Of a DNA stretch of 64,000 bases, positions 61,574 to 64,000 are shown piece by piece (the stretch's first letter is position 1; each line of letters opens with the position of its first letter). Under the pieces are notes generated by a model. The model was not told the DNA's origin. It searched no databases and saw only the letters and a list, made by a program, of their open reading frames with translations. The DNA comes from an uncultured Ruminococcus sp. Its GTDB lineage: Bacteria > Bacillota > Clostridia > Lachnospirales > Lachnospiraceae. Made by a program: the position numbers and the translations under genes. The stretch spans positions 1 to 64,000 of the forward strand of contig UQKK01000005.1 of the NCBI GenBank assembly GCA_900541505.1. Reading direction: 5' to 3'.

Positions 61574-62884
61574 ATGAAATATGATGAGAACATTTTTAAA
61601 TTACCGGAGTCAATCGACAAAGAGAAGTATATCATCTGTACATACTTCTGCCAGGGATATACATCTGATTTATTAAATCTGGTAGGTTCTATGGCAATCG
61701 AGCAGACCACAGGAACCTGGGCGCCTGTTCCATTGGAGACACCGGAAGTCAGAAGACGTCACGGCGGAAAAGTTATCGCAGTACACGAGATTCCGTGCTA
61801 CGAATTTGCTATGCCTGAGGCGGCAGGACAGGAGCGTATGGCAGTATTCCAGATTGCGTTCCCGTTCGAGAACATGGGAGCAAACCTTCCCCAGGTACTG
61901 ACATCTGTTATCGGAAATATCTCCATGTCAGGAAAATTAAAACTCATCGACATCGACTTCCCGAAGGTATTCACAGACGGATTCAAGGGACCGAGATTCG
62001 GTGTAGAAGGCTTGAGAGAAATTACAGGCGTTCCGAAGAGACCGTTCATTGTCAGCATGATTAAACCATGTACAGGCGCGACACCGGAGAACGCGGGAAA
62101 ACTGATTCGTGAGCTGGCTATGGCAGGAATCGACTGGATTAAAGACGATGAGCTGTTCAGCGATACCGATTACTGTACCGTAAAGGCAAGAGCAAAGATT
62201 GCGGCGGAAATCTTAAAAGATGTTTACGAGAAGACCGGAAAACGTGTACTCTACTCCCCGAACATCACAGACAGACCGGACAGGATGCTTGACAAAGCGA
62301 AAATGTGTAAAGAGCTGGGAATCCCGGCATTGATGATTAACACACTGACAGTCGGCTGGCCGGCAATGCAGATGGTTGCAGAGAACGACGAAGTGGCACT
62401 GCCAATCCTGGCACATCCGGCATTTGCGGGAGCAATGTACGAGTCCCACTATTCAGGAATCTCCAGCCACATGGTACTCGGAAAATTCATGCGTATGAGC
62501 GGCGCGGATATCGTCATCTACCCATGCGCATACGGAAAAGTCAGCATCCAGAGAGAGCGTTACATCCGTATCGCACAGTCTCTGCTCACAGACTTCCGCG
62601 GCATGAAGCGTACCTTCCCGGGACCGGCAGCGGGCGTATATCAGGGATTGATTCCGAATGTGGCAGAGGACCTTGGAATGGACTTCTCCATTTCCGCAGG
62701 TGCTGCTATGCACGCACATCCAATGGGAGCGGCTGCAGGTGTAGAGAGCCTTATCAAAGCGGCAGACGCTACAGCAGAGGGTATTCCGCTTGAGGAAGCT
62801 GCAAAAGACTGCGAATCTCTGAAAGTTGCACTGGACCTGTGGGGAATCGGCGTTCATCAGGACCTCTTTGACCTGAAGAAATAA
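61574..62884 (+). CDS. RuBisCO-like protein (form IV)
   Basis: A 436-residue member of the RuBisCO large-subunit superfamily. Residues matching the RuBisCO active site: Glu43 in EQTTGTW (Glu60), Asn115 in SVIGNIS (Asn123), Lys164 in MIKPC (Lys175), and the metal-binding Lys190-Asp192-Glu193 in DWIKDDE (carbamylated Lys201, Asp203, Glu204), His281 in AHPAF (His294). Residues lost: Lys177 is Cys166, Arg295 is Pro282, and the SGG phosphate loop appears as AAG. It can therefore enolise a substrate at Mg2+ but should not fix CO2. AAGGAGGAAACC precedes the ATG. Known relatives act in methionine salvage, or on apionate-derived acids. The GlpABC-like neighbours suggest a phosphorylated polyol or sugar-acid substrate. 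Confidence 0.9.
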   Translation: MKYDENIFKLPESIDKEKYIICTYFCQGYTSDLLNLVGSMAIEQTTGTWAPVPLETPEVRRRHGGKVIAVHEIPCYEFAMPEAAGQERMAVFQIAFPFENMGANLPQVLTSVIGNISMSGKLKLIDIDFPKVFTDGFKGPRFGVEGLREITGVPKRPFIVSMIKPCTGATPENAGKLIRELAMAGIDWIKDDELFSDTDYCTVKARAKIAAEILKDVYEKTGKRVLYSPNITDRPDRMLDKAKMCKELGIPALMINTLTVGWPAMQMVAENDEVALPILAHPAFAGAMYESHYSGISSHMVLGKFMRMSGADIVIYPCAYGKVSIQRERYIRIAQSLLTDFRGMKRTFPGPAAGVYQGLIPNVAEDLGMDFSISAGAAMHAHPMGAAAGVESLIKAADATAEGIPLEEAAKDCESLKVALDLWGIGVHQDLFDLKK

Positions 62885-62954
62885 TACAGAAAAGGGCGAA
62901 GCACAGGAAGTTTGGAAAAAGTGTTGAAATAAAGTGAGAAGTGAAGCAAAAGCT

Positions 62955-63866
62955 ATGGAAAGAAGAACGGTGGATTTACATATGCACAGCGGACATTCCA
63001 GCGATGGGACATTTTCCGTGCATGAGCTCTTTGAGCAGGCGAAGGAAAACCACATGGAAGTCATCGTGATTGCGGACCATGACACTTATGAGGGCGTGAA
63101 AGAAGCAAAGGCGGAGGCGAAGCGCACCGGGATTTTGACAATCCCGGCGCTGGAGCTCTCCTGCATCGACGAGAGCCGCATGGTACACATTTTGGGATAT
63201 GGGATGGATACGGACGAAAAAAATGCCCTGTCTGAACTGACAGAGAAGATTCAGAAATCCCGTATCGATATCCTTCCTCAGATAAAGAAGAATCTGGAAG
63301 AAGAAGGGTTCTTCGTGGATATGGAGGAAGTGGAGAAGCTGGCATACCCCCATCCGCCGGTCATTACCAATTTTGCCAACGCGATTTTAAAGGATTCCCG
63401 CAATGCGGACAATCCGAAGCTGTCTGTATACAGACCCGGAGGGAGCAAATCAGACAGACCTTATATCCGTTTTATCAAAGATTATCTGGTGGCAGGGTGT
63501 AAATGCTACGTTCCCGAATTTATTGTGGACATCTATACGGGGATTCGCGCCATAAGGGAGGCAGGCGGTGTTCCGGTACTCGCCCATCCGGGGGAGTGGT
63601 TCACAGCCGATGATGAGCCGAAGATACCGCGTATGATGGAGAACGGTTTACAGGGGATTGAAGTATACACACCCTATCACACAGAAGAAAAAGAAAGATA
63701 TTTCCATCAGCTGGCAGTCACATACCGCCTCTTTGAGACGGCGGGCAGCGACTACCACGATGAAAAGAAGAAACCGGGACACCTGATGGGGATGATAAAG
63801 AAAGCGGACAGGGCGATGTTTGAGACGCTTAAGCAGATGGCGAAGGAGAACAAAGAGAGCCGGTGA
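62955..63866 (+). CDS. PHP-domain phosphoesterase
   Basis: A 303-residue PHP-domain protein, related to nucleoside-bisphosphate phosphatases of the YciV/RNase AM type. Metal ligands are visible in VDLHMHSGHSSDG, IADHDTYEG, IPALELSC, VPVLAHPGEW and ETAGSDYHDEKK. The ATG at 62955 is preferred because the PHP fold starts six residues later, though its ribosome site is weak (GTGAAG); a GTG at 62934 is the alternative. It follows the RuBisCO-like gene by 70 bases in the same orientation and may be part of the operon, possibly dephosphorylating a pathway intermediate. Confidence 0.88.
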   Translation: MERRTVDLHMHSGHSSDGTFSVHELFEQAKENHMEVIVIADHDTYEGVKEAKAEAKRTGILTIPALELSCIDESRMVHILGYGMDTDEKNALSELTEKIQKSRIDILPQIKKNLEEEGFFVDMEEVEKLAYPHPPVITNFANAILKDSRNADNPKLSVYRPGGSKSDRPYIRFIKDYLVAGCKCYVPEFIVDIYTGIRAIREAGGVPVLAHPGEWFTADDEPKIPRMMENGLQGIEVYTPYHTEEKERYFHQLAVTYRLFETAGSDYHDEKKKPGHLMGMIKKADRAMFETLKQMAKENKESR

Positions 63867-63900
63867 GACCGGCTGCTGGCGGGAAAGAACAGGAGGAGCC

Positions 63901-64000
63901 GTGAGATACAGATTACTGGCAGTGGATGTGGACGGCACACTTTTGGACGATGAACACCGTCTGTCAAAAGAGAACGAGCTGGCAATCCGCGAGGCGAAAG
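63901..64000 (+). CDS. HAD-superfamily phosphatase, Cof type (partial, cut by window end)
   Basis: Only the first 33 residues are in the window. They begin with GTG at 63901 after AGGAGGAG and contain the HAD nucleophile motif LAVDVDGTLLDDEH, typical of Cof-type sugar-phosphate or flavin-phosphate phosphatases. It is 34 bases after the PHP gene and probably co-transcribed, giving two candidate phosphatases behind the RuBisCO-like protein. Confidence 0.8.
   Translation, partial: MRYRLLAVDVDGTLLDDEHRLSKENELAIREAK

Noticed and set aside
61574..62884. True CO2-fixing RuBisCO
   Set aside because: Lys177, Arg295 and Ser379 equivalents are Cys, Pro and Ala; no phosphoribulokinase is nearby.
1..64000. 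CRISPR array or insertion sequence
   Set aside because: No regularly spaced repeats, cas genes, or transposase with flanking inverted repeats were seen; the Rpn protein alone is not evidence of an IS.

Overview
The window looks like a chromosomal segment of an anaerobic gut Firmicute, most likely a Lachnospiraceae/Clostridia relative (inference). The clues are glycyl-radical chemistry, a class II galT, YesM/YesN two-component pairs, ABC sugar importers without their own ATPase, a lysine riboswitch, PadR/HAAS and MarR-type regulators, and mid-range base composition. No ribosomal RNA, phage, IS element or CRISPR array was seen; one tRNA-Trp gene is present.

Layout. 0.2-6.0 kb: a MarR regulator with two radical-SAM-type proteins (a cassette resembling the 'radical SAM mobile pair'), Fpg DNA glycosylase, a membrane-anchored protein with a 4 x 30-bp repeat, and a nitrite/sulfite reductase. 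6.4-8.3 kb: an Rpn-type nuclease, tRNA-Trp with its own promoter and terminator, and a decayed P-loop kinase. 8.4-19.9 kb: a noticeably more AT-rich island encoding a glycyl radical enzyme, its activase, a TauE/SafE exporter, a CoA-acylating aldehyde dehydrogenase, a phosphotransacylase, an acid kinase, an alcohol dehydrogenase, a GltS-like importer and a LysR regulator. Together these form a fermentation route (C2/C3 sulfonate or diol to aldehyde, acyl-CoA, acyl-phosphate, acid plus ATP). 20.2-21.4 kb: DegV and a small MGMT-family protein.

21.5-35.8 kb: an alpha-galactoside utilisation region: AraC regulator, ABC importer, GH36 alpha-galactosidase, GH13 sucrose-active enzyme, GH31 alpha-glucosidase, a second AraC, then galK and galT. 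This can take raffinose-like sugars to sucrose plus galactose and feed galactose into the Leloir pathway. 36.2-42.9 kb: a GH78 rhamnosidase operon with a VOC protein, an MDR dehydrogenase, a GPH symporter and an AraC regulator. 43.0-44.2 kb: dapA under a lysine riboswitch. 44.2-54.0 kb: a YesN/YesM pair diverging from an ABC importer and a very large GH106-like glycosidase. 54.2-57.1 kb: MscL with a zinc-ribbon tail, a PadR/HAAS pair and a YjbQ protein.

57.5-64.0 kb holds the most unusual system. An operon encodes homologues of all three anaerobic glycerol-3-phosphate dehydrogenase subunits (GlpA, GlpB, GlpC), but the iron-sulfur ligand cysteines expected in GlpA and GlpC have been replaced. 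It is followed directly by a RuBisCO-like protein that keeps the metal-binding Lys-Asp-Asp-Glu motif but not the carboxylase residues, then a PHP-domain protein and a HAD phosphatase that runs off the end. This looks like an undescribed sugar-phosphate or sugar-acid pathway rather than ordinary glycerol metabolism.
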